DNA from: Chaetorhynchus papuensis
Lineage: Eukaryota; Chordata; Aves; Passeriformes; Rhipiduridae
Direction: 5' to 3'
NCBI GenBank assembly: GCA_013396525.1
Contig: VWYX01000291.1
Coordinates: forward strand, 620,001-684,000
DNA length: 64,000 nt
How positions within the stretch are numbered: position 1 is the first letter of the stretch; each line of letters begins with the position of its first letter. Shown here in pieces: positions 47,151-59,751 of this stretch. A model generated the notes under the pieces. The model was not told the origin of the DNA. It saw only the letters and a program-made list of their open reading frames with translations, and made no database searches. The position numbers and the translations under genes are program-made.

Positions 47151-50100
47151 ATTAGGATAAAATAATGTTTTTACTTCTCAGCAAATACTAACGTTCATCC
47201 ACCTGTATTTTGAATAGTTTCTAAGAAGGTCCAGAGACTCCCTGCTATTTGTAACTTCACAGCAGATTCAGTTTCAGTGCAATTTGGGCAGAAATGGTAA
47301 CTGCCCCATTAGCTTCTGTGAAAGTGCTGGCTTGTGGTCCATCATCCACCAGAGAGTAGGTAGCATGTAGTTACCACTTACCCATAAACATATTAGTTAT
47401 CATCCTTAGAAGGACCACTCCTTCCTGGCTCAGTGTAGTACAGCGTTCAACACAGCTCTTAAAACCAAAATATATTTCTATATAGAGTTAAAAATACACA
47501 TCTTCATCTTTTTATATAAACACATAAGTGAGAAGGATGAAAGGAACTGACTGTAAGGGCATTTGACTGAAATTAGGCATAATAGCAGCCACATAAGGTT
47601 GGGGGTAAACACTATTAAAGTTTTGATGGGCAGAGAAGTTAAAAAACCCTCATTCAGTGAAGCTATAGACATCACTATTCAATTATTTTATTTACATTGT
47701 GTTTACTGTACAGGGATATTGGAAGCGCAGAATCCACTCCCAAGCAGTGAGGTGTATAGATGGAGTAAGACTGCTAAAATATGAGATCAGAGTAGATTTA
47801 ATCTTAAACCAGCAATGAGATAGTGAGTCAGCCTCTTTAAGCGTGACTCAAAAGACAATCTTACTTTAACTAGAAAAACCAGTTTTGTTTGTTGCACCAC
47901 ACTGATTTGTTAATATTGTAGCCATTGAGCCTTTGAGATTAATTTTTGTCATAAACAGGCAAGTGGTGTGTATATATTGTAATGAACAGTTTTAAATAAG
48001 TTGATTAGAAACTGTGTGCATGTCACTGCTGTTAACACCAATCCAGCTGGAGGGAAGGGAGAGATAAGGAGCTGTTGTTGTGGCTTCTAGCAAGGGCTCC
48101 CTGCAGGCAGGGGGAAAGCAGGATTCCATGTTGTATCATTATTGTTCTGTCCTGTTGTTTTCCCCTTTCAGCCCAAAATGGCACCCCAGCTGCTTTTGGT
48201 GGGAAAGATTTTGCAGGAACCGAAAGTCCTAAGAGGCTGGTGAAGGGGCCAGCCAGCCCTTTCTCCCTACCACTTTGGCCTTTGGTACTTCAGGTTCAGA
48301 CCACTTCTGAATTTTTTTCTTAGTAGCACGGCCCTGTGATGTTTTCACATCCCTTTTAGTAAGTTCTGCATTACCTTTTTTTTCTACTCACTTTCTTGTC
48401 TTGAAGCCATGGAATGCTGTAAGGGAAGATGATTCTAGCAGAAATGATTGCCTGTTCAGGATGAGGGTCTACTTGAATTGTTCCTTGTGTATATTCTCCA
48501 TAGTTTGAGGTTTGAGGCTTATTTCTGGACAGTGTTGTAGACACTAATGCTGAAGTTCAGTTTCTGATCCCATTTCAGAAGATGTGGTCTTAAAGTATAA
48601 ATGGATAGCTTTACAGAAAATGCCAGGGAAGCAGGAGACAGCACTAAGGCATGTGTGGCAGTGCAGGACAGGAAGGTTTATACCTGCTGGTGACAGCTAC
48701 AGAACTGCCTGCCTGGTTGAATAGCAGCTCAGCATGCTCGATAGCAGTTTATAAGAAAGCCCTACATGGTGCATGTGCAGGGAGAAGGGGTAGAACTAGT
48801 TCTGAATCACAGAAGTAGTTGTGATAGCCTTGCCAAACTGTTTACACTAGGTTGTATGTAGGCTATATAGCAGCTGAGCAGCCAGTAACCATTTTACCGA
48901 ACTTTGCTTTTTCATGGCTAGGTCACCTAGTAATTTTGTTGAAAACTAAGACTTTCACAGAAGTCTGATTTTCACAGAAACTAGGCTTGTTCCAATTTTA
49001 GTAAAATCACTTAATTCAGACAGGAGTAGCAGGGGAAGAATCCTGTCTTTGAGGCAGAGAAGGTGTTCAGCTGGGCATACACCAGGTAACAGTCCAACAA
49101 CATCTTAAATTCACAGAGCCATGTAATATGTTGGAAGAGGATTGATGATGTGAGATCACTTATTTTGCAGACCAAACAATGCCTTCTTTACTGTTTTTAT
49201 CACATACAAATTCCTTTGTAATTAACCATTCCCTGTCAACTGTGGTGGTTGCCAGGATTCATTTTTCCATAGCATATGCATTGTTTTCACATAATACATT
49301 ATTTTTCATCTCCTGTGGTTTATTTTTGTCTTTGTAACCTATCTAGGATTCTTTGTTCTACTTCTGTCACTGCAGTTTGCAACACTTGTACTATCTTCAC
49401 ACGCTCTCACATATTTCTGTTTACAGATCTTTATGAAGATATTATCTGAACACTAAATAAAACATTAAAAGATGTATTCTCTGGGGAGAGAGGTTGGAAA
49501 CCTCTAAATGGAGATGCAAACAAAAATCTAGATACAAAACTTGAAGAACTGCTGGGACTGGAGCCCCATACTGTGTGTATTTGATGAGAGATTTAACATG
49601 TACTGAGGAGTTGACAGTCTGAGGCTGTTCAAAAATTGAACACGGTTTTGGAGCTGTTAGCACCGAAGATGTAGGCATGCGATCCAAAGTACTGTTCGAA
49701 TATAAATTCTTTTTGATGTTTCAGGTTTTTTTTCAGAATGTATTAGTCATCATCACTGTCATGTTGGTATCGAATATCAGAAGCTTTTCCTATATTCCTT
49801 GTGCATGTTGAGACCATTTTGATTTCACTTTCACTTACTTTCTGTCCTATGTATACATTTCTCCTAAGAGAGAAAATGGAAAAACCTAGAAGCATTTTCT
49901 AAAAACAAAAAGCAAAGCCTGGCATTTGGAAGAGAGAGCCTGCTGTAAAAGAAACAGTTACCTGAATTTATGCTGCTGCCCTGCATGCTTTTTTTCACAG
50001 GGATGGTACTCAACAGACGTAATTCAGAATAGCACTGCTGACTTGAGTAGAGCAAGACTACCTGGAAAGTTGACCTTGTAGGGGCCTGCCTTTTTCATCT

Positions 50101-51397
50101 GCAGATTTATAATCAGACCTGGGGTTTGTGCTCCAAGCCTCCCTCAAGTGCCATAGAAGGGGGTCTGCTCTGTGCTATAATAGGATATGGCTGGAGATTT
50201 GTTGACAGCTTTGCATCCATTACAAAACTAGAGAAAATACCTTCAGTTATGCGATTAGAGATGGGGTTTTTTCTGGCAATTACTTGGGAACCTGTTTCCT
50301 GGGGTCATCTGTCCATTTTTTACTCTGCACAGATATTCTGTCTTGTAAAATGGTTTAAGGACTTTGATCATATTTTTGATAGCCTCTATTATAACAATTC
50401 CTAAAAGGTACATACCAACTGTAAAAGCACCATGGATGGTTTCAAGTGTATGGATGGCTTCCATGAAGGAAGAAACTGCCTAGATAATGAGAAAAAGTGA
50501 TTGAGAGGTGGGTACAGTAGAAGTGGATATAATTCCGAACAGTATGGGCAAAACAAAAAGGGAATAATTAAGTATTCAGGACTATTTATAGCACAGCAGA
50601 TATGATCACTTAAATGATCATAATACTTGGTTTTAAAAATGAACAGGAGAGTATTTTTTTACTTGACAATTCACAATTAATTTGCAGCTTTTCTTCTATA
50701 TTTTATTATGGGACCTAAAACCAAAATGTCTTTAGAATGGGATTAGAATCACGTGTTAGTAGCTGTTACAGACAGCTGTGACATACAATGTACATATGTG
50801 CTATGTACAACAACAAACCTCCTCATCCTCTTTGTCTGTGCCTTCTCCCTATGCATCCAGCTCTGATCTGTCTGAATATGGCATTCTTCTGCTGGTTTAG
50901 TTAAGTTTCTTTGTATTGATTAAAGTCTCAAGTTTGTGTGAGGATCTGAAACTTGTTTCAGCTAGCAGCATTGAGGAGTACATGGTATACCCTGAACTAA
51001 ACAATTTATTTACTGCTGATACTTGGAGCTGGAACTTGTGAATCAAGGTGTTCCAGGCAGCTTCATTTTCCATATTGTTAGATAAACCTGTGAGATCCAA
51101 CCCTTTTGAGCCTAAAATATGTGAGGCTTTTCACATATTTTTTCACATATTTTTGTGCTCTGATCCTTCTTTCATCCTGAGACCTCATCCCCCTCCCTCC
51201 CCATCCTGGGGCTGCATTATATACTTGACATAAGTCATTCATCCCTTGTTATCAAATACAATCAATAATGTTTTTTCTGTCTAAATATTTAATTATCAGT
51301 CTTTTGAAGTAGTACTATGATGGAAAAACATAATTTTTTGTCAGCTGTAGGGAGCAATTGTCCCCAGCTCTAAAATTGAGCTTGTTATCGTGCAGCT

Positions 51398-51416
51398 GGG
51401 GGGGAGGGGGGGGGGG
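51398..51416. repeat. G7-A-G11 homopolymer tract
   Basis: Eighteen G of nineteen bases on the + strand. It would form a G-quadruplex readily, and it is a likely place for length errors. Confidence 0.85.
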
Positions 51417-52050
51417 TTGTAAGTGTGTTACCTGGGTGTTTGTGTGCAAGTGATTAGCAGTAAATCATCTTAACCTGTTATATGAGGATATCTGCATCAC
51501 CACCAGTGGGCTTTAGAGTTAACATCTCAGTTCTTGGCTCTTGAGGTGTTTGAGTGTGTATCTCTGCATTGTCTTCAAGTGTATTGGGATGTTTTTCTGC
51601 TGTGCAGTGGGGGAAAGAAACTTGAAGGAGCTGGAGTGCAATTTAAAGCAGAATGGTGATGAGTTTGCATAGTCCATCAAGCCTCACATCTGTATATTCA
51701 GTATGAAAGGCAGAGAGACTGTTTCAGTCTGTAAGGACAAATGAGAAAAGGAAGGTAATGCAGACTCTGCCTGAGGAGTGACACCTGTGGGCTGTGGACC
51801 TGTGTGCAGCAGAAGAGCGATGAAGGCGATGAGAGTCCTTATCAGTGAGGCTGCTGGTGTGAAGTGTTTAGCTGGTGGTGTTGATGGATCAGAGCAGTTC
51901 GAGCACAGAGTGTGCAAATTGTTCCTGCCCTCTGCTCTGCTCCACTGGGAAAGGAGCTGTCTGAGCCCCTGTAACACTCTCACCTGCAGGCCTTTTGTGA
52001 ATAGAGACACTTTTAGGGCTTAATGTAGATACTACTGGAGAAGAGTAAAA

Positions 52051-52142
52051 GTGTTTTCTGTTGTTTGGTTTGTTTGAGGGGGGTTTCGTGGTTTTGGTTG
52101 TTTGGTTGTCTTTTTTGGGTTTTGTGGGGTTGTTTTTCTTGG
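52051..52142. repeat. G/T-rich low-complexity tract
   Basis: About 90 bases are nearly all G and T on the + strand, with G6 near 52078-52083 and G4 near 52126-52129. It is similar in style to 24003-24170 but not a copy of it. Confidence 0.75.
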
Positions 52143-55100
52143 ACTTTTATTTTATTACTTGCCTACATTTTTTTTTCCTGTGAAAGTGATGATCACAGGG
52201 TAAGAAATCTGGGGAAAGATACCAGTTAAGGCTTCCTGGGGAAAATCAGTTGACAGATTGAAGTTGAAATTGCTTTTCAGCAAAGCAAAAAATTTATGTC
52301 GTATTATCCCAAGACAGCAAACTGTCTTTCAAATGTGTTTTCAGTTTATTTTTGCATTGAGTGCTTTTGCCTGAGCTTTTCTTCTGTTGTAGATCAGCTT
52401 TTAGATAAGAAACATATTTGTCAGTAAAGACATTGAAATACTTTCTGCAAAATGTAATATCCTGAGAGTTTTTAATTTAGGCCGAAACCATTTGCACTGA
52501 ATTAAAAACTGTTCTGATATCTTGAAATACAGCTTTAATTTCTTCTGTCTCTGTTCTATTGTGAAGATGCTTCTGTGGATAAAGGTACTTAAATTGCTCT
52601 AGGTGTACCAGTCTGAGGCTGAATGTACATTATACGCTCTTTACTGGTCAAGGGTGAAAATAGATGCCCTCATGAACACATCTGCCTTAGCAGGCATTGC
52701 CAGTGTGGTTAAGTATCCATTACCTATCTTTACATGAGGGTTTTGTCAGTGTGGACTACAGGATGCATTATGGTAGCAGGTCCGCAGTTCCATTAGCCTA
52801 AGCTGAAGGTGTACTGGAATGATGCTTCAGTCCTCTACCCCTCTGGCACCACTGGAAAAGCTCCTGGTATAAATCTAACCCTGGAGCTCAGTGAACAGGC
52901 CTAAAATTCTCAGTTGTGGTTTTGCTGGAAAGAAGTGGGGTAAGATCCCTCAGCTGAGGATAAATCGGTCTATGCTGACATCATTATTGCTGATTGAAAA
53001 CTTAGCCCAGTGTCATGGCTGTATTTATTTCTCCTGCTGCCCCTTGAAATACAAGCAGCTTTTGCTGGATTGAATAGGCCTGTTTTCTAAGTGGGACAAC
53101 TTCTGTTTTAATTGTCAGTTCTGAAGAGAAGGTGTTTGCCTGCTGTCGTCTCTGGTAGAGGCAAAGGGAGAATAGAAAACTCACTGTCAAGTTGCTGCCC
53201 TGAGGCAGCATCATCCAAAAAAGAAGGGATGCTGGCCTGAGTGCAGGACTAAAGGGTGCAGGTCCCAGGAAAGCAGTGGTGTAACCCTTAAAGAAGATGC
53301 GTACTTGTTTAGGAGTCTTACAGGAACCTGCACTGTCTCTGTTTCCTCGCATTCATGCATGAAAGAGAAGTTCTGTCTCAGTCTCTGCCCAGTGGAGGGA
53401 TGTGAAAATAGAAATACTGAAGTATAGTACCTTAATTCTTCTGCCTGACTGTAGCATTGAATTCAGATTCTGTTTGAAGCCGGTGACTTGCCAAGGCAGA
53501 TGTTTTATGCTTGAATGAGTTTAATAAGATGATCAGGACTCTGTTTATCAGTTTGGCTTGCTTAGAGCAGTGCTCCAAACATCCAGGGAAACAGGAAGAA
53601 ATTGTAATTAAAGGCAGCTTTGAAATTCAGTACGTGTCTGATTTGCATTTTACTATTTTATTCCTCTTTCCCCTTCCCTTGTGAAAGCCTGGGGAGGTTT
53701 GCATGGTGAGACTGGCATTGCTGTGGTGCATTATCTATGCTTGAGATACTGTGGAGTGGCAATTGTGTAATGAGGATGAAAATCGGAGCTTCCTCTGAAG
53801 AGAAAGCAAACCTTTTCCCTTAACTGGTGCCTGGGGCCTTTCATCGTCTTGGTTGCACGTGTGGGGCAAAGTTGTGGCTCTCTGAGTAGCTGTGCTGGAG
53901 GATCCAGCCAGAGACTGTGGTGCTTGGGGGGCTTTTCTGGGGCTTCTGACCAGAAATTGTCTCAATTTGTCTCAATTTCCATTATCCTGTTTAGGGTGGA
54001 GAGTACATGTGTCTGGGCTAAACTTCTTGCTAGTAGGACTAGGAACAGAATTGCTCTTTCCTGTGCTGAGGCTGTAAGCAAAGGCTCCTTCCCCAGCCTC
54101 ACAACATTTACAGGTTTAGTGATTTATTCTATTCTGTTTTACCTACTGTGTCACTAAAAACCATGCTTTACACTCGGTTGAAGCAGTAAAAATGTGTTAC
54201 CAACCAGTTTATTGTATCAGTTATCTCTTAACTAAGCACTACAGACTTACCACTTTGTCTTGTTCTGCTTTATAAGTGCTATAGATACATCTGTCCTCAT
54301 CTTGGTTTAGGTACCTGAATAATTTAATTTATTTCATTTCCAAAGTGAATTAAGAGAAATGTGACAAGGCTGTGGGATTTCCTGTTCAGAGTACCTAGAC
54401 CTGAAGTCACATGCTCTGTCTCATTGTGTGTGTTTTCCTTTGAAAACACTTATTCTGAATACTATGATTATGTAAAACTTGCAGCTTTCATTAATAAGGA
54501 ACAAATCTCTTAATGCTTATGCATTTAAAATAAAGATACCAATTAGGATCTGCAGAGGCTCAGAAACCAGAAGATAGATAATAATGAAAAATTCCCATTG
54601 GTTGGAAGACCATCTCCTGATTTTGGTGGGTTGACCTGAAATCTATGAATGCCTGGAGTGGCAATGATTCAGAAGCTAGATTGTGTTCAGGCTGGTTGAC
54701 CAACATAAGTCACTGTTACTTTAAAAACATGTCATTCAAAATTCAGTTAAGATAAAAATGCCTTCTGGAAACTATCAGTGAACTTCCCACTACACTGTGA
54801 TCTTCTGAACCAGGTGGGTTTTCATCACATCACACCTACCCAGCACATCTATCTACCCTCTGTGTAGTAAGGAAACAGCATCTCTTTCCCTACCATTGCC
54901 TGTCCTGTTAAACTAGGAAAAAAATAAAAAGAGAAAACTAGGGCAGACTCTGCAGCCTTTATGCAGGGAAAGTCCCATCAACTTCAGTGGGAGACTTGGC
55001 TCAGGGAGAAGTACAGGAGCCAGGCCAAAGTTTTCATTCTGGTTTTTCAGAAGCTGGTATCCCATGTTCGTAGATTAATGCCACATAGCTTTGCAAAAGT

Positions 55101-56547
55101 GGCCCATGAAATGCCTTTAGCTCGGTGGACTTCTGGCATTTAATTCCTGCAACTTCCAGTCGTTGTGTTTAAAAAAAATCTATTCTTCATTGAAACTTGT
55201 TTGCCTGAGTGTGACATTAGGAGTACAGCCAGCAGTTCTCGAATATACTTATACATAGGCATAAATTAAACCCCATTCTTGCTAGGGGACAGATAAGCAT
55301 GAAGGGTCTCAGTGTTCTCAGATAAATCATACTTAGCTCATCAGTGGGTGCCTTGATTTAATGAAGCCATAGTATGTTAATGTTAACACTGCAGAAAAAG
55401 CTGAAAAGTTACAGGCAGCCATGCTAACTAGCTACAAGCATTTAAAAGCCTGGGCATGAGCTCCTACTTGGCTATTCTGGCCATAATTAATGATGACAAG
55501 TATGTTGGAAAAATAATTATTTTGCTTGCTTTTAAAGACAATTACTTGCTTGAGGCGAATGAGGGGGTGGGATTTATGTGGCTGTAATAAGCATATGTAG
55601 ATGGCATCTTCCCAGAAGAATATTATAGCCACAGGATCTTTTTAATTGACCTGAGATTCCTTTGTTCTGCAGATACAATTTATGTATGTGGTCACAGACT
55701 AAAATGACCCTACTTGTTCTTGGGCAGGCTTAGTTCTAAACTGCTGAAAGGAAAAAAAGAGAGCTTTTATCAGCCCAATCAGCAACAGATAGAAATCTCT
55801 CCTGGTCACTTTGTAGGGGGGGAGAAATCTTTTTAAATTGGTACCCTGAGTGCATGCTCTTTTCATCTGATAAAACAGGAGCTGGGGATATGGAAGCAGG
55901 CTGAGGTGAATATTATTGCAGTCATCTGGTATCACTCCTGTGTCTGGGCTTGCATAGCACAGCAGCTTTTGCCTGGCACATGGCCATGCCATCCTCTGAC
56001 AGCCACCTGCCTGCTCATTTACTGTGCTGGGCTGCAGAGCCTTGGTCTCTTTCCAGCCTGGACACGGTGCTGGAGTCAGGGAGGGAGCACCTGCTTCTCT
56101 GTCAGCTGCCATTCTAGAGCATTGTCTTATGGCATGGTGGAGGGCACCTCCACTCCTCCTGCCCACGGCTCACTGGCATTCAGGGGCTGTGAGAGCCACA
56201 CAGTCTCATCACATAGTCTGTGATCAGATCCTGTAACAATGAGGTGGAGTCTTAACTGCCTTTCTCTCTTTCTTCGAGCTAACTGGGCCCGGGTGGGAAA
56301 TAACTGGAGAAAATCCCCCAAGGCTGTAATTCAGTGGAAAATTTCAACATGTGCAAACAACTAATGACCTTTAATAGAAATCAGGAGTTTTTGTGTTTGT
56401 TGTCAGTTATTTCATGGTTCATCTAAGATGGTTAAATCCTCTTGGGCCACAGGAGAGAGAAGAGGAACCAAAAAGCTGTGTGCTGCTCACTTGGATATCA
56501 GAGAAATCTCCCTGTTGTTCCCTTTTTTAACATTGTGGTGGTTGTAC

Positions 56548-56632
56548 AGAAGTCACAGTCCCTTTCTCCAGTTTCCGTCTGTAAGATGGGGAAGATGATG
56601 CTGTTTTTCAATAAAGTGTTTTGAAACCTGAT
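56548..56632 (+). repeat. Ancient MIR/CORE-SINE-like relic (3' half)
   Basis: The run 'ccagtttccgtctgtaagat' (56568-56587), then 'ggggaagatgatgctg' and 'aagtgttttgaaacctgata' (56613-56632), corresponds to the conserved 3' half of a CORE-SINE (tcagtttccccatctgtaaaatgggg... aagtgctttgaaatct). Matching is from memory of the family. Confidence 0.55.
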
Positions 56633-58005
56633 ACTGAAATTTGTTACAGAAAATGCAGTATGAAGGGTCACAGGGTGCTTTTCTCCGCACTATTCAGCCT
56701 GCTGCTCACAGTAAAGGTTGTGCTTTGTGCACTCTTAAGCCAGTCTCTCTGAATTGGGATCTGAAGTTGGAGGAAGGAGGATGAATAAAAGAGGAGAAAC
56801 GCACTAATTGTGTACTAATGTGGTTTCGGTATGATGATACACAACAGAAAAATCGTAGATTTCTTGCAGCCGCAGTTGTATCTAGCCCTTTCTAAAAGCA
56901 TTGCTAAAGGAAGCAGACTTAACTGTGGGTGAATGATAACATTTGAGAGTTTGGATCCAATTCATTCTGTTCTTGGTGTCTGCAGACTTTTGTCAGGATG
57001 GAAATTTTTACCTGATTTCAGTCTGTTTGGAAAGCTGATTAAGGAAAGCTGTGCCTGAGCAACAGGAGAGTACTAAAGAATAAACAGTTCTCTCATCATG
57101 AAGATACAAGGTCTTAGGGTTTCTCAAAGTAGGCTGTGGTGGTAGGAGGTGGGGAGGGGAAGAGAGATCCTGTGTTTCATTGCCCTGGATGAGAGATACA
57201 AATGTTTGTTTATGTAAGTTCAAAGTTCTCCCTGGAAATTGCAAGTCTAACAGGAGGGCAACCTCTGCTTTTAGCTCCAAGGGCAGAGTGAGTTGGAAAT
57301 GAGGCAGAATATAGGGTACTGGAGTTAAAAGCACTAGGGTTTTGTGCAAGGTCATTAAAGGGCCAGAATCTTAGGCAGCTGGGAGGGATTACTGCATTAG
57401 TCTGTATTTGACCCTATGTTAAACTGGCAGAGAAGGGAGTTCCCTTGTGGTTGTGCTGTGGTTTTTACTGGGTATTTATTTTCTTTTTTTTTTTTCTATT
57501 TTTTCCTTTTTTTTATTTTAATTCACTGAGTGTAAAAAGGCAGACTTAGTTCAAGGGAAACTCCATCTTGGTGTGTCACTGAGTGTTGGACATGTCTGCT
57601 GCCAAAGAGGAAGCTGGTGTTTTGAGGGCTGTTTGGGCATGACATCTTTTCCCATGTACCACACAGTAATAGCAGGAGGAAGTGTCCTGAGGTTCAGGGA
57701 TGAACTCAGAGTTTATCCTAACTGCTGAACTTCTCCTTCAAAATAACCAGATTCTAGTGCAGATCTTTGTTTAGGGTCTGTTGGAAGGAATTAGGAGTGA
57801 TGGAAAGGACCCACACCCCCAAATATTTCCAGATATCTATGGAAAGAGTTGTGAGGCCCTAAATTTTGTTGAATCTGGGAGAACGTGTGAGGTTTGTTTT
57901 GATGACACAAGATCAGGCATTGTTTCCAGGTTAAATATGGTGTAGATTGGGCCATTTCCAAGGCAAAGCAGTAGCAAGCTTGGGCCCCCATTCCAAGGTG
58001 ATGTG
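56633..58005 (+). other. ARHGAP22: ARHGAP22 intron 3, 56.6-58.0 kb
   Basis: I see no exon. It contains a T-rich run (57480-57520) but no repeat I can name. Confidence 0.65.
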
Positions 58006-58077
58006 TTGCTGTAGCAGCTGAGTAATGCAGAAGTTCTACCTGAAAAAATGCTTCCTCCTCGTTATGATACTGTACAT
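58006..58077. repeat. 72-bp repeat, copy 1
   Basis: This segment is about 93% identical to 59681-59751 in the same orientation. The flanks on both sides are unrelated to those of copy 2. On the minus strand both copies keep an open frame containing EEAFFQ and ELLHY, but this probably follows from their high identity rather than coding. I do not recognise the family. Confidence 0.8.
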
Positions 58078-59390
58078 TCCCCAAGTCCAGCCCACAGCCT
58101 GCAGTGGTTCACAGTTGGCATTTCCCTTTGTCACTGACTCATAGGGACTCTTTTCTCATCTCCTTCCTTTCTACTGTTCCTCTCTGTTCTGTACATGCTC
58201 TAGAACCAAATAGGTTTTTACAGTATCACGTTAACCTGACTTTAGCTTGAGGTGTGCTGTGGAAGAATTATTTATGCCTGAAATCTTGTCAGCAGATTTC
58301 AAAACTATCTAATGAAAGAGCAGACAGTTGTTTGGTTGTTTGGTTTAGTTTTTTCCGTATGATGGTACAGATACAAGAACAATGACATCCCGTTGAGCAT
58401 CATGGGATTTATGAATACTAAACTGTGGTGAAGTTTTTTCAGACGGTATGCCGAATGGATTTTCCTTGAGCATAAAACTTGTCTTTCCCAAAAAAATATT
58501 TGTTTCTGGGCTGACAACAAATGGCTCAAGAAAAAGCACAGCTATGAGCTTTCTATCTTGTAGAGTGCATGCCTGTTTTTTACAGTCTTTATTGTAGTGC
58601 TGTATATTCTTTTACCTTATGAGAGTGGTACTGGTTTCCTATGGATCAGTTGCTTTGCCAGTCTAGAAACCTGACTTCAAATCCAGTCAGTAGGCTAATG
58701 GTTATAGGTTATAAATGTTCTCCCTTGCTCACAGGTAGCTGCTTTCTTGTATCTTAGTGCAGTGATGAAGGCTAGAATCAGTAAAAGCCAAGCGCTAAAG
58801 CACCACTGCAAGTATAGATTATTTGCTTTTATGCGTTTTCCATAAGTCCATGAACCTTTGAAAGGGTGAGTTCCATCTTTGAGTCATTACACATAGAAGG
58901 ACTTGAAGCATAGAAACACTAGTGTGCCCAAGACTGGGTAGTCAAATTTCTGGCATTGTCCTTTATATTGCAAGGAATGAGGTGTTGCCTGCCCAACCAA
59001 GATGCTGTGGTTGAATGAATTAGAGGCTGGGGACTAGAAGGAGGCAAACACAGATAAATGTCATTGCCATTAAACTTACTGTCCCAGCTCTATGGAATTC
59101 GAAAAGATAGTAAGTCAGTACCAAACTGCCTTAAACTCTCCACAGAGACAGCAGAAGCAACAGGAATAAGACTGAATTCAAAATTAGGTCGTCTTGGTTG
59201 AATAAAAGCAAAAGATTTTTAGGAGACCTAAAAGCAGCATGGTAGAGTGAGGGGAAATAAGCAGCTGTAATCATGTAGGACAAAGCACTGGGATTAAGCC
59301 CTGCTTCTTCTCTTATTACCTACTGCCCAAGAGTCTCAAAGATTTTTTTTTTTAATTTTTTATTCTTTAAATAAAAGCATTGTCATACTG
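58078..59390 (+). other. ARHGAP22: ARHGAP22 intron 3, between 72-bp repeat and MIR relic
   Basis: I see no exon or RNA gene. A weakly CORE-SINE-like patch may lie near 58890-58960, too diverged to call. Confidence 0.6.
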
Positions 59391-59440
59391 TTGCCCCATT
59401 TGAAAAACAGGGAAACTGAGGCATAGGGCAGTGGGATAAC
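59391..59440 (-). repeat. Ancient MIR/CORE-SINE-like relic
   Basis: The + strand 'ccccatttgaaaaacaggga' (59395-59414), directly followed by 'aactgaggcatagggcag', is the reversed, well-conserved MIR segment (cctcagtttccccat...). Only about 50 bases are recognisable. Confidence 0.5.
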
Positions 59441-59680
59441 TGTCTGGAATCAGAACATCCTGAAGCAAGGTTTCCTGTGCCTAAGTGGAAATGAGGAGAT
59501 AGCCAGAAGTGCCTAAGGAGGAAATGAAGAGATAACCCAGAGACATGACAGGAGGTTTGTAGTGATACATCTACTTGAGACAAGAACTGGTTAATAGAAT
59601 CAGGCTTTTTTTTTTTTTTTTTTATGTTATCCAAACCTGTTGTGGGTTTGTTTCTTTTTTTCTTCTCAACATATTGCTGG

Positions 59681-59751
59681 TTGCTGTAGCAGCTGTGTAA
59701 TGCAGAAGTTCTGCCTGAAAAAATGCTTCCTCCTTATATGATACTGTACAT
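59681..59751. repeat. 72-bp repeat, copy 2 (71 bp)
   Basis: This is the second copy of the segment at 58006-58077, differing at about four positions and by one deleted base. A 19-T run (about 59605-59623) lies 60 bases upstream on the + strand. Read on the minus strand, that gives a poly(A) shortly after the repeat, as expected for a retroposed element. Copy 1 has no such run. Confidence 0.8.

Larger units (their letters stand above)
45613..56547 (+). other. ARHGAP22: ARHGAP22 intron 3, 45.6-56.5 kb
   Basis: I see no exon, CpG island or RNA gene in 11 kb. It holds a probable CR1 tail scrap (47080-47150), a long G tract (51398-51416) and a G/T-rich tract (52051-52142). The 155-codon minus-strand frame at 55699-56166 has no recognisable domain. 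Short tandem duplications occur near 51128-51152 and 53958-53979. Confidence 0.65.

Noticed and set aside
55699..56166. 155-codon open frame on the minus strand
   Set aside because: No recognisable domain or splice context; overlapped by other frames of similar length on the + strand.
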